Positions 21,215 through 34,149 are shown, numbered from the stretch's first letter. The stretch: DNA of 64,000 bases from Siphonodentalium dalli (GCA_032622095.1 CP136062.1:161692875-161756874); one strand, 5' to 3'. The notes: a model not told the origin generated them from the sequence alone. Numbers and translations are program-made.

Positions 21215-21304
21215 CACCATTCACCATTCGTGTATCACAAGCGACACAACTCGAGCTACACCAGGGATGAGGCGCTATACAAATACTATATATTATTATT
21301 ATTA
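21215..21304 (+). repeat. Possible SINE 3' tail inside the gag pseudogene
   Basis: The sequence 'gatgaggcgctatacaaata' leads into an (ATT)n tract. This resembles the 3' end of the tRNA-SINE at 54741-55161. No A or B box precedes it, so it would be a 5'-truncated insertion. Confidence 0.35.
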
Positions 21305-21364
21305 TATAACGGATCTAACTCCTGTCCCAGAACCTGTTTCAAAGGCCATGGACACGTCTATACT

Positions 21365-21935
21365 TACGATGCACCCTATCCGGCACGTATTATATCGGAG
21401 GTATAGGTGTGATAATCCCCGACAGGAAAGAGTTGCCGCTTATAGTCTGTATCGGCAGTTACTTAGGTTTTTTTTCTTTAAAGTATTTTTTTCATTTAAG
21501 CAACAGTTGGGGGCTGATTTACCGGTATTACAAAGAACAACAGTTGCACTTAACGATTTATTATATTATAACAGAATAAATTTATACGACAAATACAATA
21601 ATATAATAATCATTAATTGGTGTACAAAGTCTTCAACAGTCAAGTAAATATCCGACCGAATCTAAATATTTCCTAACTCCCTTCTCTGTAAAATGACGCA
21701 GGACGTTGTTGACGCCCCGGTATTTTCTCTGTTGTATTCTGTTATATTATACATGCAATAAATCGTTAAGTGTAACTGTTGTTCAAATGTAATACGGGTA
21801 CATCAGCGCAACTATTGCGTAAATGAAGAAAAAAATGTAAAACTATAAAACACAGACTATAAGCGGCAACTCATTCATGTCGGGGATGATGAGACCTGCT
21901 TTCGGTATAATATCTGCCGGATAGGCGAGTACATC
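21365..21935. repeat. Long inverted duplication with ~200 bp arms
   Basis: The arm 21365-21580 matches the reverse complement of about 21725-21935. Shared blocks include 'gagttgccgcttatagtctg', 'aacaacagtt.cacttaacg' and 'atttattata'. Arms are roughly 70-80% identical by eye, around a loop of ~145 bp. Each arm can be read as 'IIPD..ELPLIVC' outward, so the duplicated piece may be the 3' part of the adjacent gag ORF. Confidence 0.7.
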
Positions 21936-22489
21936 TCGGTCAAATGGATGCGCAGTCTGTATGCATGAATTCTGCATCGATGGAGTGCAGTTGAGCGAGT
22001 AAGAAATTGATGTTGGTGATAATGCACCATCTGTGATCGATACCGCTTGACACATCTTGGTTCGATATGGTGCGGTAACGTGCTCCAAGTACTGCATTAA
22101 AGTATGCCCATGATCTGAATTTATCGATAACTCTTGATCACAAAATAGTAATTAGCATGTCTGGGCCTCATTCTGTTATAAGGGTATGTACAATGAAGAG
22201 AGAATATACAATAATAATTGTGTAAGGCACTGTCCTTTACCGTGTAACCAACAGCTCGCAGCAGAAATGACTCAATTTATCGTCGTCTGCACTGAAATGT
22301 ATTCATGGTGTCTGACGTGAAGGTGTGTTGGCACTTTAAATATACATATATCCACTTTGCTTGTGTCATACGTTACTCAGAAGACAAGAAACTATGTATA
22401 TACACCATGCAGCACCGTGCATGAAAATGGTGTAACCTCAATTGAAATACTTGACAGAAGAAGAATGGAACATCGACAGGTACCTGAAT

Positions 22490-22745
22490 AATATTTCAAA
22501 TAAATTATTGAAAACAATTGTCCCACTTATCATAGATGACGTGTCTAGGCTGTTTTATGCAGTTTTGCACTCGGGACATTATCCGACGTGTTAGCGTGAA
22601 TCATTCATTAAAACATGATATGAAAGGAGATGGATACAACCAAAATAATTATCGACCAATTCCTCTTATTAGTAATGTTGGTAAATAATAGGATAAAATC
22701 ATACAATCTCATGAGTGACAACCAATTCGGTTTCAGAGAGCATAT
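22490..22745 (+). pseudogene. LINE reverse transcriptase fragment
   Basis: The frame reads 'KLLKTIVPLIIDDVSRLFYA', then 'VLHSGHYPTC', stop, 'RESFIKT', then after a shift 'GYNQNNYRPIPLISNVGK', and after two stops and another shift 'MSDNQFGFRE'. These are the finger motifs of a LINE RT (W/SFI, NYRPI.L.S..GK, D.QFGF). It lies downstream of the gag pseudogene on the same strand and may belong to the same dead element. Confidence 0.75.
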
Positions 22746-22792
22746 ATAGGAACACACTTAATAGTGCTGAATGGGGCACTCTCACCAAAACA

Positions 22793-22881
22793 AAGTGCTG
22801 AAGGGTACACATGTTTTGAAAATGTGTTGAAGGGTACACAGGTTTTGAAAATGTGCTGAAGGGTACACATGTTTTGAAATC
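22793..22881. repeat. Triplicated ~30 bp repeat
   Basis: Three units of 'gtgctgaagggtacacatgt' followed by 'tttgaaaat' in tandem. Confidence 0.9.
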
Positions 22882-22947
22882 TCGTTCTAAATGAATTTTA
22901 GATTTCATGTCTGTCGTCATTATTTATGTAAGAGAATGATTGTATAT

Positions 22948-23403
22948 GTGACCCGCCATATCAAATCCAGTCGTAAGTCGGGATTTTTTTACCCTGTGCC
23001 AATGCATTCTCTTATATATGCGAGTCGACCATAGGTCGCCTCGCATATATAAGAGAATGCATTGGCCTAACAATTTTTTATCATTTTTTTTAAATAAATG
23101 TTTCTTACAATTTTTAGGACATAAAATAAAAAACACCATTACCCTGCAGGGAGCCCCACACATATATAGAAGCATATAGAAGAGTGTCGTCTGCTCATGT
23201 TTGTCTGCGGCTCTGTATGGGCGAAATTATAAAATTGTTTAAGAATACAAGAACAAATTAATAAAATTGTAAAAACTTGTTAGGCCAATGCATTCTCTTA
23301 TATATGCGAGGCGACCTATGGTTGACTCGCATATATAAGAGAATGCATTGGCACAGGGTAAAAAAAATCCCGACTTCCGACTGGATTTGATATGTCGGGT
23401 CAC
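22948..23403. mobile_element. Hairpin MITE (GTGACCC family), full length, inverted
   Basis: Same structure as 5486-5943, but the central spacer is in the opposite orientation ('gagccccacacatatataga'). Length is 456 bp. The flanks are ATAT and AAAT, an imperfect match to a 4-bp duplication. The right terminus has a substitution (tgtcgggtcac). Confidence 0.9.
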
Positions 23404-23467
23404 AAATGTTCCAAGGAAAATTTAAATGAACAGAAAACGATCTCTATATTGTTACAACAAATTAGCT

Positions 23468-23573
23468 GTCAGAGAATCTCTGCGTGGTGAGTTCTTCGTA
23501 GTTCTATGTTTGCTGGTAACAGCTGAGCGGTCCATAACTGAGACAACGTTACCCTCGATGGTAATATTATACA
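23468..23573. repeat. Direct repeat, copy 1 (copy 2 at 24502-24602)
   Basis: Both copies begin 'tcagagaatctctgcg.ggtg' and end 'taccctcga.ggtaat', with a few substitutions between them. Confidence 0.85.
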
Positions 23574-23591
23574 GTTATCGCCCGCGATTGA

Positions 23592-23702
23592 GTGAGACAC
23601 GGGGATTTGTCGCCCGCTCGAGACCTGGAATGTCACCCGAGGGCCGCCAGGCCCGAGGGTGACATTCCAGGTCGAGAGCGGCGACAAATCCCCGTGTCTC
23701 AC
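23592..23702. mobile_element. Palindromic foldback, 111 bp
   Basis: The left arm starts 'gtgagacacggggatttgtc' and the right arm ends with its complement. The arms also pair through 'gacctggaatgtcacc' almost to the centre (gggccgccaggccc). It is embedded directly downstream of the direct repeat. No protein is encoded and the target duplication is not evident. Confidence 0.85.
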
Positions 23703-24501
23703 GAAAACAAGGGTGATAACTGTTTTGTTATCTGACAATGGAGTACACACGAACCTCCTTAATAGCAGGCATAAATGCGAGCATATATTCTTTAATCCAG
23801 TTCGAAAAGTTAATTTTATGTTGGAATCATCGCTATTTAGAAAATAAAACATTCATAATCTGCATCAATTAACAGACCCGTCATTTGCGCAGATATTCTC
23901 CGTCAGTTTGCTGGTTGCATTGTGGAAATCGGTTCACGGAAAGAGGAGTAAAGCAATTTCGAAGTTGAGTAGCCATGCAGCGAAATGTTCGGTTTCGTTT
24001 CAAATGAGCGTGAAGACGCCGACAGACGTGTTAATTTCCAGAATGCTAAAATGTGGAACTAACACGTTGTAGTAGTGCAAAAAGAAATTGCCATCTGTCA
24101 CAGATCGTTACGCAACATACGGGTATTCTCTGAAGTCTGATGAATGTATTGAAGAAAAGAAATAATCAATTGATAAACAGCAACGAGTGGTCATTTGATC
24201 TAGTACATAAACGTAGTTGTAACGTATGTACATCGTATGTGCAATAGTCTGCAGCATACCAACTACATAATAAGGTTTATCTATTTGTCCCACGGTCGTT
24301 ATTATTGATATAAAAAGGTCCAATATGAATATTACACCTTATAACAGATGTGTGTCTGTGATAACACCATTTATACATAGCGTGATTTAATTGCAAATAA
24401 AAAAACTCACAATTATGCAAATTAGCAAACACCACAGTTCGCGGTTGTTATGAAACAGTGGGGTTTATAAAAACAGTGTTTTTCGAAATTATCAGAGAGC
24501 T

Positions 24502-24602
24502 TTCAGAGAATCTCTGCGCGGTGAGTTCTTCGTAGTTCTATGTTTACTGGTAACAGCTGAGCGGTCAATAACTGAGGCAATGTTACCCTCGAGGGTAATA
24601 TG
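24502..24602. repeat. Direct repeat, copy 2
   Basis: Counterpart of 23468-23573, about 1 kb downstream in the same orientation. Confidence 0.85.
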
Positions 24603-24747
24603 GTGATTTATTGCCCGCCATGTGACGCACTCTCAGCCAATCAGAAGAGAGGAAAATGGGATGAAGGATAACAAGGTGATTTATCGCCCGCCATGTGACC
24701 CACTCTCAGCAAATCAGAAGAGAGGAAAATGGGATGAAGGATAACAA
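24602..24747. repeat. Tandem duplication of 73 bp
   Basis: Two near-identical units starting 'ggtgattta.cgcccgccat' and ending 'gggatgaaggataacaa', joined at 24674/24675. Confidence 0.92.
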
Positions 24748-26259
24748 ACTCATTTACTGACGTGTCTTAAAAGTAAGCTCACAGAATACCAATCCAGTAA
24801 CTCGGATAACTCACTATTTCCAAAATCACCGTTTGTAAGTAAGCCCCATGGCGGGCGGAAGTAACTCCGTTGCAGCTTCAATTGAGCCCGTAACAGGTTT
24901 TACTAGAACAATGGATAGTGCACCACGATAAATATTCGATTATATATTATTAAATTCAGCAAATTTGGCTGGGAATGAAGATTTAGTTCGAAAAGATATC
25001 TATATCAATGTAACGTTTGCAAACCTATTTAATTTTTATCACAACTTGCTTCAATTGGAAACGAAATGTCCGACATCACACAACACATTGGCATATGGAA
25101 TGCTTATTCTCACTATCCATCCGTCATTTTGTCACCAAATTGAACCAGATTCTTCCCGCTGTCAACATTTGTTAGATGTTGGGTTCGTCATTCACCATGT
25201 GAATCCGGAATTATGCCGATAAAAACAAAATTAAAAACGAATTACCGCGTTTAACAAACCGTTCGCCGGCCGGCTATTATATGTTTTACTGTGTATTTGC
25301 TCGCAGCGTGGATTATATGATGACCATGCAGCGTGACAAACGACGACAAACTAAGTAATGGTTAGAGAACACAAATTGTTCTTTACCAGAATCAATCGAG
25401 TCGAAGACGAGATTTATTCTGGTAAAGAACTATTCGCGTGCTCTGACCGACTTGGAACACAATTGATCCCACATAATTCAATCAACTGAAAATGTGCCGT
25501 TGATCGTGTTTTGACCACGACGCACAATCCGTGCGCTGGCCGCGATTGGACACAATAGCCGGTTAGCCACGCCCAACAACGTGATTAACATGAACTGATC
25601 GCCATTGAATGTGGATAGATATGTCCGAAAGAACACGGACTGGTCCCACTTTGAAGCGCCCGTGTGATTTGTCTGTTACGAGTTGCGTGTGCCTAACAAT
25701 GGGATAATCATTGAACTATTCCTTCACCAGCATTGGGAATTGTGTGCTTTACCAAAAATCAGGGAACGATTGCAACAATGGGATTGTGCTCCGTCGAGAG
25801 TCGTTGCATTTAATTAACATATAAGAAGGACCATGTGTGCTGTAATTTGGATTAATATTCGTAAAGTAACTACTTTTGAGCATTATTGAGATTATTCTCC
25901 ATTTCTATTTGGTCACCCCATGCACCGGAGTGTTTCACATCACTTTAATATGTAGACTGACTAACACTTGACTAACATGCCGTCATAAACTATTCAGTCC
26001 GGAATATGGCAATTTGGGGACTCACTCAATTCGAAAGGACCAAAAAAATAAAGAACAGTTCCAAAAGCAGGTAAAATTTTCGTGATGAATTAAATTCAAA
26101 CACATTTTAGTGACAAGTATGTAGATGCATGGGAACCAACATTTTAATATGTTTCCACTTCCGAAGTAAGTGTGGATCCACGAGACAGCCAGTGATAGAC
26201 AACGGGGCGTATTAAATGGGTTTGTTTAGTTTCGGTTTATCGTCGTTTCTAATAGCCAA
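24748..26259. other. 1.5 kb with no recognised feature
   Basis: An 85-codon plus-strand frame at 24965-25222 has no recognisable motif or splice support. I see no repeat structure. Confidence 0.45.
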
Positions 26260-26645
26260 TAGAGACCTTTCGCAAAATCGCGATTACGGATATGGACAAT
26301 ATTCTGCCCGGACAGGCAAGATATACGATCTTTACGCACGAGGGTTCTCATGTGAGACGAAATATGCCCCACTCAGTTAAAGTGTGTGCAGATGTGTCAA
26401 GGATGTGCCCCCGGTCCTGCTTGGGACGCTCTAACGTTATTCGTGTAGTGTGTGACACACGGATAAGAACATTGTATCTGAAAGAGACATACATTACTTT
26501 TTCCATCAAATATATGTGTAACTGAATATAGTGGGGCATATATACCGCCTCACCAATAAACCGTCGTAGGTAAATTTCGATGGTGTCCACCTAACTATAT
26601 GACAATATATCCTATCCGTAATCGTGATTGTGCGAAAGGTCTCTA
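26260..26645. mobile_element. MITE-like element with ~33 bp terminal inverted repeats
   Basis: The ends are 'tagagacctttcgc' and 'gcgaaaggtctcta'. Homology continues inward through 'cgattacggata' (26286) and 'tatccgtaatcg' (26613). An inner inverted pair 'atatgccccact'/'agtggggcatat' follows. TA at both edges could be a target duplication. The element is 386 bp. Small frames inside it lack any transposase motif. Confidence 0.75.
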
Positions 26646-27985
26646 TTATAGCACGACGTTGCTTCATGTGTGGATGGAATACCGTGGCTAATTTGACTGG
26701 GAAATTACTCCACTGCACGTAGTGACCACGGACCGCAGGAAATCATCTTGTCCAGATACATAAATCAGGTTTGTTTAGCTATCGTGGGTCAGAAATAGTC
26801 GCTTATGGGGATTCGAAAAAAACAAAACAATGGTCTGTCTCTTCCCAGAAAGTGTTATACATTGTCACTGGTATAGTATATATTGGTATATATGGTATTT
26901 TCCACCAGGGGTTTGTGCTAAAACTAAGTTTAAACGGGTAATTTAAACTAAGTCTAAAATGGATATGCGAATCTGACCATTGTATTCAAACCAAAGCGCT
27001 CTCATCTTGCATTATATAATCTAAGGACAGCGGTCTGAGGACTACTTCATACAGGTAAATGTTATCTTCAACTTTGACCTAAATTATTTAAGACTACCAT
27101 TTTTTATTTCGTAAAATTGAAGAGAACTTGAGAAGTTGTAAGGTTATTTTCATATATAATCAGTTCGAAAAATCACTAAATGTCGAAACTGTTTTCTCAA
27201 ACTCCAAACGAGAATCACAATTGATGTATATATCTTTTGTATTCTGTATTTTGTAGAACAAAAGACAGAGAACAAAAAACCTATAATACACACACAAATA
27301 GATTGACTTGAATGTTGGATTAGGCATTGCCGTTAAATGATCAGTTTCCAGACAAACGTCACTCCAGTGGAGAAACATTTAAAATTTATGAGAAGACTGG
27401 CGGTGAACAATCACAACCACTTACTGGCCACCGCGTATAGGTAATACAGGTACTGCAGGTAATAATACCTATTGGCGATTGATTTCAGGGAATTCTCTCC
27501 CCTGCGAATGACGAATGGAATGAATAATGTATTCCGGATGGATATCATCTAGAATGTAAACATTTGCTATATTAGTGAAATTGCTTCGGGGAATGTTACC
27601 TCGGAAATATTTGCTTTCAACCAACGCACGGCTCGTGTTGGTTATCCATTATTTATTTCAGTGTGTTGGCGCCGATTTAGTGTGTGATTGTCTCTGCTAA
27701 AAGCGTTGCGTGGTTGTGTCTAATCGCTTCCATCAGTCGGCATTTTAAATGACGTTGCGCACGACAGGCTTCCCAGTCTCCGACATTGCAATTCAAGACA
27801 TCCGCAAAAGTAGGTCATTGACACGAATTCGCCACAAAAGATCGCCTTGGGTTTGCAGTGGTTCGAATTTTGTTTTTATTCTTTATTAACACCATAAACG
27901 TTGACAGTATTGATCTTTTCGATGACATCTGGGTGCCTAGCGATGACCTTTAACTCAGCGCGTGCGCAAACTACGCGGAGACGTG
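26646..27985. other. 1.3 kb with no recognised feature
   Basis: AT-rich DNA without a supported gene, tandem array or palindrome. Confidence 0.45.
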
Positions 27986-29112
27986 GCGACAGGGGGGGGT
28001 TTGGGGGGTGTGAGACCCAACTTTGGTCAAAATTTTCAACAGTTGGAAATTTCATACCTGCCAAAACTTTAGTTGGAAATTTCACACCAACAATAGGTTG
28101 AAAATGTTCTTGTAATTTGATTTTCAAACAATTTATTGGTGGGAATTAATTGTTTTTGGACCAATATTTGCATATTTTCCTATTTTATGTCAAAATTTTG
28201 GACTGAATTGGTCATCAGTTGAAACATTTCCAACCTCAGAGGGGGGGGGGGGGGGGGGTGACAGGTTGGAAATTTCCAAACACTTGGAAAGCGTGTGTCC
28301 TGCCCCCCCCCCCCCCCCCGTGGCCAGTCAAAAACTTCTAGTTAATTTAAGAAAACATTATTGTCATACATTTCATCAACATTGTCATTGGAATTGTCAT
28401 CAGTTGTAAATTTTCAACCTAAGTTGGGTGCCATGCATGTTTGAAATTTCCAACTCTAGGAATGCTTGAGGCTAGTCTAGATGCGAGGATTTTGCGATTT
28501 TCTTGTTCAGATTGCAAAATTTTTTGAACACATGGTCGGCCCGGTGTGTCATTGTCTCTCCCCCGTGGCCAATACAAAAATGCTAATAAGTTTAACAATA
28601 TTTTACTACATTTGGTCAAACTTGTGGACTGAAATGGTCATCAGTTAGAGAATTTTCCACCCTGAGGGGGAGTATAAGGTTTGAAATTTCCAACACTATA
28701 GGACATCTTCAGTTGAGGCCAGTCTAGATGCTAGGATTTGCGGGGGGATTTTCTTGTTCAAATTTCAAAATTTTCTCACACTGGGCCGAACAACCATGGT
28801 CAGCCAGGTGTGTCGTGGTCTCTTTCTTGCCCGTAGCTGTGTGCATTTGTATGGAGTCAGACCACTATAGATGTTAGGATCTATGCAATGTTTCAGGTTC
28901 AAATATCTGAATATACCGGGAATATAGAACCATGGTTTATGAAAATATAGGATATTAGGCCTAAGCACTGATGTGCAGGGGGGGGGGGGGGGTGCAAATG
29001 GAATTATGCAAAACTTGTGTTCGGTCTGATTCTGATTCAAGGAGGGGGGTGCAGTTGGAATTTCCCAAGGTGGACACCCCCCGAACGGAAACCCTCTAGC
29101 CACGTCCTTGAA
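27986..29112. repeat. 'Cagttggaaatttc' dispersed repeat, copy 2, expanded, with G/C-runs
   Basis: Homologous to 631-1088 at its start (gcgacagggggg) and end (ccctctagccac). It is longer because an internal block ('gtcatcagttg...aatttccaac...gaggccagtctagatg') is repeated two to three times (about 28210-28760). It holds a run of ~18 G near 28240-28258, a run of ~18 C near 28302-28319, and a further G-run at 28978-28992. It is non-coding. Confidence 0.8.
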
Positions 29113-29500
29113 ACTACGTCAGGTTTAGAAAGTTGTTTACACTGTGACACTGCGTGTGCGGATGTCTTTCTTCCGTGTCATGTTCTGCATATTTTGAACG
29201 CAAAATCATCGCCGGAATATCAAAGAGTACGCAAATACTCTACCGTACATAGACCGGGGGCGATATATAGACAAGTTATCTTCGCTGACATTCGACAAGT
29301 TCAGTGAGAATGATCGGTAATTGCTGGAGAAAAAAATCGACAAGTATACGTGGACAGACGACGTGACTTGATAAAATGGCCTAACCTCGGATCTCTTCCT
29401 GTCCCAGTGGAATCAGCATTATTCATTTTAATTTTAATTCATTCAAAATGATTTAATGCAAAGTCGTGGTGCATGTATGCTCTATATTTAAAGGTTTCGT
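29113..29500. other. Stretch with a short unassigned open frame
   Basis: A plus-strand frame continues out of the repeat and ends at 29307 ('RPGAIYRQVIFADIRQVQ'). It has no recognised family, and part of it is repeat-derived. Confidence 0.35.
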
Positions 29501-29531
29501 CAACATGGCATATATATATGACATGACCATA

Positions 29532-29705
29532 TGTTGTTAGCCTCGCATATATAGGAGAATACATAGGTCTAACAATATTTACGTTGGCCTTGTAATCCAG
29601 TGTATTCGCTTTTGTATGCGGGGCTCCATGTGGAAGACTCGCATATATAGGAGACTGCACTGGTACATGATCTTTAATGCTAGACCAGCGCAGCTCCCGT
29701 CATGA
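29532..29705. repeat. Diverged relative of the hairpin elements
   Basis: The segment holds 'gcctcgcatatataggagaa', 'ggtctaacaatattta' and 'gactcgcatatataggaga'. It ends 'gatctttaatgct...cccgtcat'. It is related to 35393-35603 and more remotely to the hairpin MITEs. The palindromes are degraded. Confidence 0.6.
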
Positions 29706-30589
29706 AATTGTTAAACTACGAATTAGACTGAATTATAGTAGAACAATCACTATATTGGTCTATCACATCCACTGCGAGCGATAATATTTCGACCTCAAGC
29801 ATAATATGCGTGGCCTGTCTGTCAATATGATTGTCGGTACTTGTCAATTCTTTGCCGAGTCATTGGGTGTCTATTCCATTGATCCAGATGAATACGTGCT
29901 CTGGTGGTAATCATGGGATGTACGGTGATTCATTGACTTCTTGGTGGCGGTTTTGTTATAGGTAGGTCACCTTCATCCAGAGCGATGCTGTTTTACATTG
30001 ATTTGAACTTCACCCATAAAATACATGATTACAAGCTACAGTAGAAGCTAGATTTTTTACAAGTATCTCCGCTGCACTCTCTAAATATGAAAGTAAAACT
30101 CTGTTCATAACAAGATTAACACATGTTGCATTTTTACATCACTCTCAGTCACTGGCTTTTGTTAAAAATATACTGACTGTTCTCACAAAGTATAATATTT
30201 TATCAGTACAGGTGAAAGTTTCACAAAAACATTGTGGTAAAAGGAAATAAAAAGTGAGGCACAACAGACAGCGAAGGTAGAATGGAAAGCTCGGGTTATT
30301 CCGACCCTGCTCTTGATAAATTTATTAGAATAGTCCAAAATTTCGACACATGTCGTATCTGGAAATAGTGCCAAAAAAGAGCTAAATAATCAAACTAGTA
30401 TTTCGCTATTTCGGAACTTATTATTCCGACATCTTTTAAACAGAAGAAATAATATGATCTGTGTAATAAATTTTATTCTTATTATCTCCCACTCCAAATC
30501 GTAGAATGCTCGAAATTGTATCAATTGCAAAATGAAATGGGGACGATATTTATGACATATATGGTATATAATTCTTTAACCATTCATAT
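29706..30589. other. Stretch with no recognised feature
   Basis: No supported gene or repeat. Confidence 0.45.
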
Positions 30590-30812
30590 TCTGTCTCCAC
30601 GCACAAATTTGTTTCACTTGCACTTGGAGAGAAAACTGATGAACTCATTTCGAAATTAGTGGATGAACAGGGTGGGAATCTGCTCTCAAAACTTTGCTTC
30701 AAATGGAGAAAATGGGCGTATACTTTAACACAAATAATAGTAGCCAGTCCGAAGTCACAACACCAATTATATAAGTTGCATAGTAGATATGACGTTATTG
30801 TTATTAACACAG
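30590..30812 (+). CDS. Exon-like open frame, unassigned
   Basis: A continuous frame reads 'HKFVSLALGEKTDELISKLV' and then 'DEQGGNLLSKLCFKWRKWAY', ending at a plausible donor 'AACACAG|GTAAAT'. The composition is protein-like. The 5' boundary is unclear ('cacttggag|AG' is one option) and no partner exon was found. It could equally be a chance frame or a transposon fragment. Confidence 0.2.
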
Positions 30813-32219
30813 GTAAATGGGTCTCAACTTACACTTGCTAAATATATTATAATTTTCATGTCGTATTAACCGTCATTAGCCATGCTATTAGAGTCACGCA
30901 TCTGAGTGTACCAGTGTATAACCGACACCAGAAATTGTGCAGGAATTTTGCATGTGTTTACATTATATTTCGATATTTTTCTCTAAATACTGGGATAAGT
31001 TTGGAATATCAAACCACTGGGAATAATTGTTGCGTATACTGTAATTCTCGAAATCTACTCTCTATAAATTCTGGAGCGGAGGTAAAGTAAGTTCTGAGAA
31101 TTCACGATTATTATGTAAGATTCCACGGATTGTCTTTAACTTGGTCTGACAAATAGCCAATAGCTTATACTTAAAACGTATGCATGTTTGAATATCGCTA
31201 TACACATAACACAAGAAAGGCTCGGAATGGTTTATATAGCCCCAAACATGTGTTTTTTCGGCTGTTTTGACAAAATAACTGCCGAAAGAGATAATTATCT
31301 GGTGTACGGATAATTGCAGGACAGGATCACTGTCGTGTAAATTGCAATTCAGCTGAATTGTTATTGTACGGCATATTGCAAGTGGGAATAAATATCTGCA
31401 AACTACGGGAAAATAATTGGTTAAAAAAGGAGTCATATCATTACAAATTAATGTAATGACGATTGTACCATTTTACCAAGGGGGTGGGGGTCGGATAAAC
31501 ATTACAGGATACAAGGACTGGGTGGGTGGGTGTCCCCGAGCCGGAATGAGATTTTTTCTGATGTCATGCAATTTTTTCCAAAATCATTTCTAAGACAAAT
31601 TACAGCTTCAAAATGAATTGAAACAATCAGATTCATATAGTAGTGCATGTTATATATATCCTTATACAAGTGAGGGGGGGGGGCTCTATATTTTAATTTT
31701 TTGTCCACAATTTCTCCTTTAACAGTTGAAACCATGGGGTGGGTCCGGTTTTGGTCGAGCAGGTATCCTCTAACATAGAAATTCACATTGCTTAAAAGTT
31801 CTTTTACTTTAAACATATTTTATTGTAATATAATTCATTACAACGGGATTGGGGTACAAGTTTTAACAACTTACAATGTCCCCGCTCCCAGATACAATAT
31901 ATATATATGAATTTAACAAGATGACAAAGTTCTTGGTTCCCTCATTCCTTGAAATCCCACTGGAAACCCCAGTACTTTTAAATAAATACCGGTTATGTAT
32001 GACCCATTAGATTGATTTGCTGTCAAAAAGTCGAAAAACCGTTGGCCTCATTTCTTAATATTAATGATATCAGTCAAGATATTGAATAAACGATAAATAT
32101 AGTGACCACGTGGTCGAAGTACATGGTCGATGTCAATACATGACTACAGTGACTTAAGTCATATAATAACGTGTTGTTCACTGATTGGAGCATTAAAAGG
32201 CTCCATATTAAATCTCAGA
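30813..32219. other. 1.4 kb without a supported gene
   Basis: It holds a 124-codon minus-strand frame (31062-31436) without recognisable motifs and a G-rich patch near 31675. A piece at 31815-31900 ('ttcattacaacgggattggg') is related to those at 5299-5400 and 44580-44640. Confidence 0.4.
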
Positions 32220-32229
32220 GCATCTAATT

Positions 32230-32290
32230 TTCAAAATTTTCCGGGGGAGGCCCCCTGACCCCCGGGGGAGGCCCCCTGACCCCCTCCCGT
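32230..32290. repeat. GC-rich tandem duplication
   Basis: Two units of 'cccgggggaggccccctgac' in tandem, in otherwise AT-rich surroundings. Confidence 0.85.
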
Positions 32291-32737
32291 GCTCTCCCCC
32301 TAAGGCATTCGGCATCTCCTGCTGGGATACTACTCGCCTCGACATTTTGTAGGAGAGCTACTCGCCACTCGTCTAGAATGATTTTAAGGGGAGCTCCTCA
32401 TTGCTCACCAGTGATTTCCCACATGGAGAGGACTGGAACTGTGTTTATTTAATCAAATTGATGGTGTTTTTACTTTACACATGCACATATTTTAACCTAT
32501 TGCTAATAAGGGACAGAACTATCCTGTTAAAGTGGGTATTTTACCTTTATAACCATAAATAATGGGTTTTTTAAAGGTTTTGTCATTGGTTTTGTTGGCA
32601 TATTTTTCAGCCATGTGCTTTGTTTGTTTATTGTTGTGGGTGTACTTGATCAGTGTTCCGGCGCAGACACAATGAGAGACCCTTACCCTGCCAACAACAC
32701 ATTATTTAGTAGAATTTACAATATTTTCATCAATTAT

Positions 32738-32835
32738 GGGGGTGGGTGTCCCAGACCTGGGTGGAAAAAAACTTACGGTCCCGGGTGGGTGTCCCAGACC
32801 TGGGTGGAATAAACTTACGCTCCCGGGGTGGTGGT
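32738..32835. repeat. ~44 bp tandem repeat, about 2.3 units
   Basis: Units read 'ggtgggtgtcccagacctgg' followed by 'gtggaa.aaacttacg.tcccgg'. Confidence 0.85.
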
Positions 32836-34149
32836 TTCCCAAAACTGAAAAACACAAAATGTCCACCTTGTATCCGTGATTTTTTTCCTGACCCCCCCCC
32901 CCCCACCCTGGCTCATTGGCACATAATTTATACGTCCATTAAATGGTGACTTATTCCTGGGCTTTAAAACCACATTATAGGGGATTATCTATCCGAAAGT
33001 TTGCCAACATTATACGTTTAAAGGCCAACTTTGTATTTCAACACATACTATCATAAGTGACGATCATCGTTATGTTACATTTGTCCCTGAAACGTCAAAC
33101 ATTTAAATCAGCAATCGTGATTACAGACCACGTAGAGTCGTATTACATAATGTTAGAAGGATGTCTTAGTTTAGATCTAGGATTGCTTCATAAAACAGAA
33201 CAAATGGTCATGCAGCAACGACAAGTCAATAATGGTTTCAAAGATACACAATAAACTGTGATGTGAACTAATTGAAAGAATTCTTGGTGCCCTTATAAAT
33301 GACCGGTACATCTTTAACATATGAATGCAAAGTGGCTACAACCCCCCCCCCCCCTCACCCACCTCCACTTTCAAGATTTTTATCCATGACATTGAAATCT
33401 GACATCTCCAGCCAAAACCGAACTAAATCCGTTTCAGGCGTTACTTGCATTTTACAGACGACTGTCACGGAATAGTAGTTCAATTCAATTTCATTTAGTA
33501 ATAACTCTGGCCATCATAATACATTAAAGAGATAATATATATAACGTAATTACATCCATACATATAAAGCATAGCACTAATCTCTAGTTCATTATGCCGT
33601 TAAGCTTGTAAGTGAAGCGATACAATATAATAACAAAGCGGCATGGTTTCATCTTGTGTCTATACAGTTTCAAATGTTTATCTGTCTGCATATCCACTAT
33701 ATAAATTGCTGGGGCCATCTGTAGGATACCACAGGTCTAATAGTGGTAACATTTTTACCAGGACGATAACGGTGTGGTTTACAACTAGAAAAAGTGTCTC
33801 TATCTGGGTCACTAGCAGGGATGGGTTCGGGGATATTCACCAAAATTAATAGAAGAAATATTTGACGTCGATTCCCACAAAACGTGTGTACGCACGTCGG
33901 TGACAGAATGAATACAATGATGTAGCTTATTGATGTCCTGGGTGACTCGACACCAGTAAACCACCGCCTGTACGTTTTATATACCAGAAAATAATATATC
34001 GGACTCATGATTACATTATTAGGAGGATCTCACGGCCATATATCGACAATCAACACAGGAAATTTCAACATCTTTTGATTTTTAGTCAGCGGTAGCTAAT
34101 AAAGAGCGTTCTTGGTTGTGATATGTTGTGCACGTTTTCAACGTAAAAC
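32836..34149. other. 1.3 kb without a supported gene
   Basis: C-runs occur at about 32888-32902 and 33341-33353. Short frames lack motifs and splice support. Confidence 0.4.

Noticed and set aside
31062-31436. 124-codon minus-strand frame, considered as a LINE C-terminus
   Set aside because: I could not find RT, knuckle or other conserved residues; the resemblance was only in general composition.
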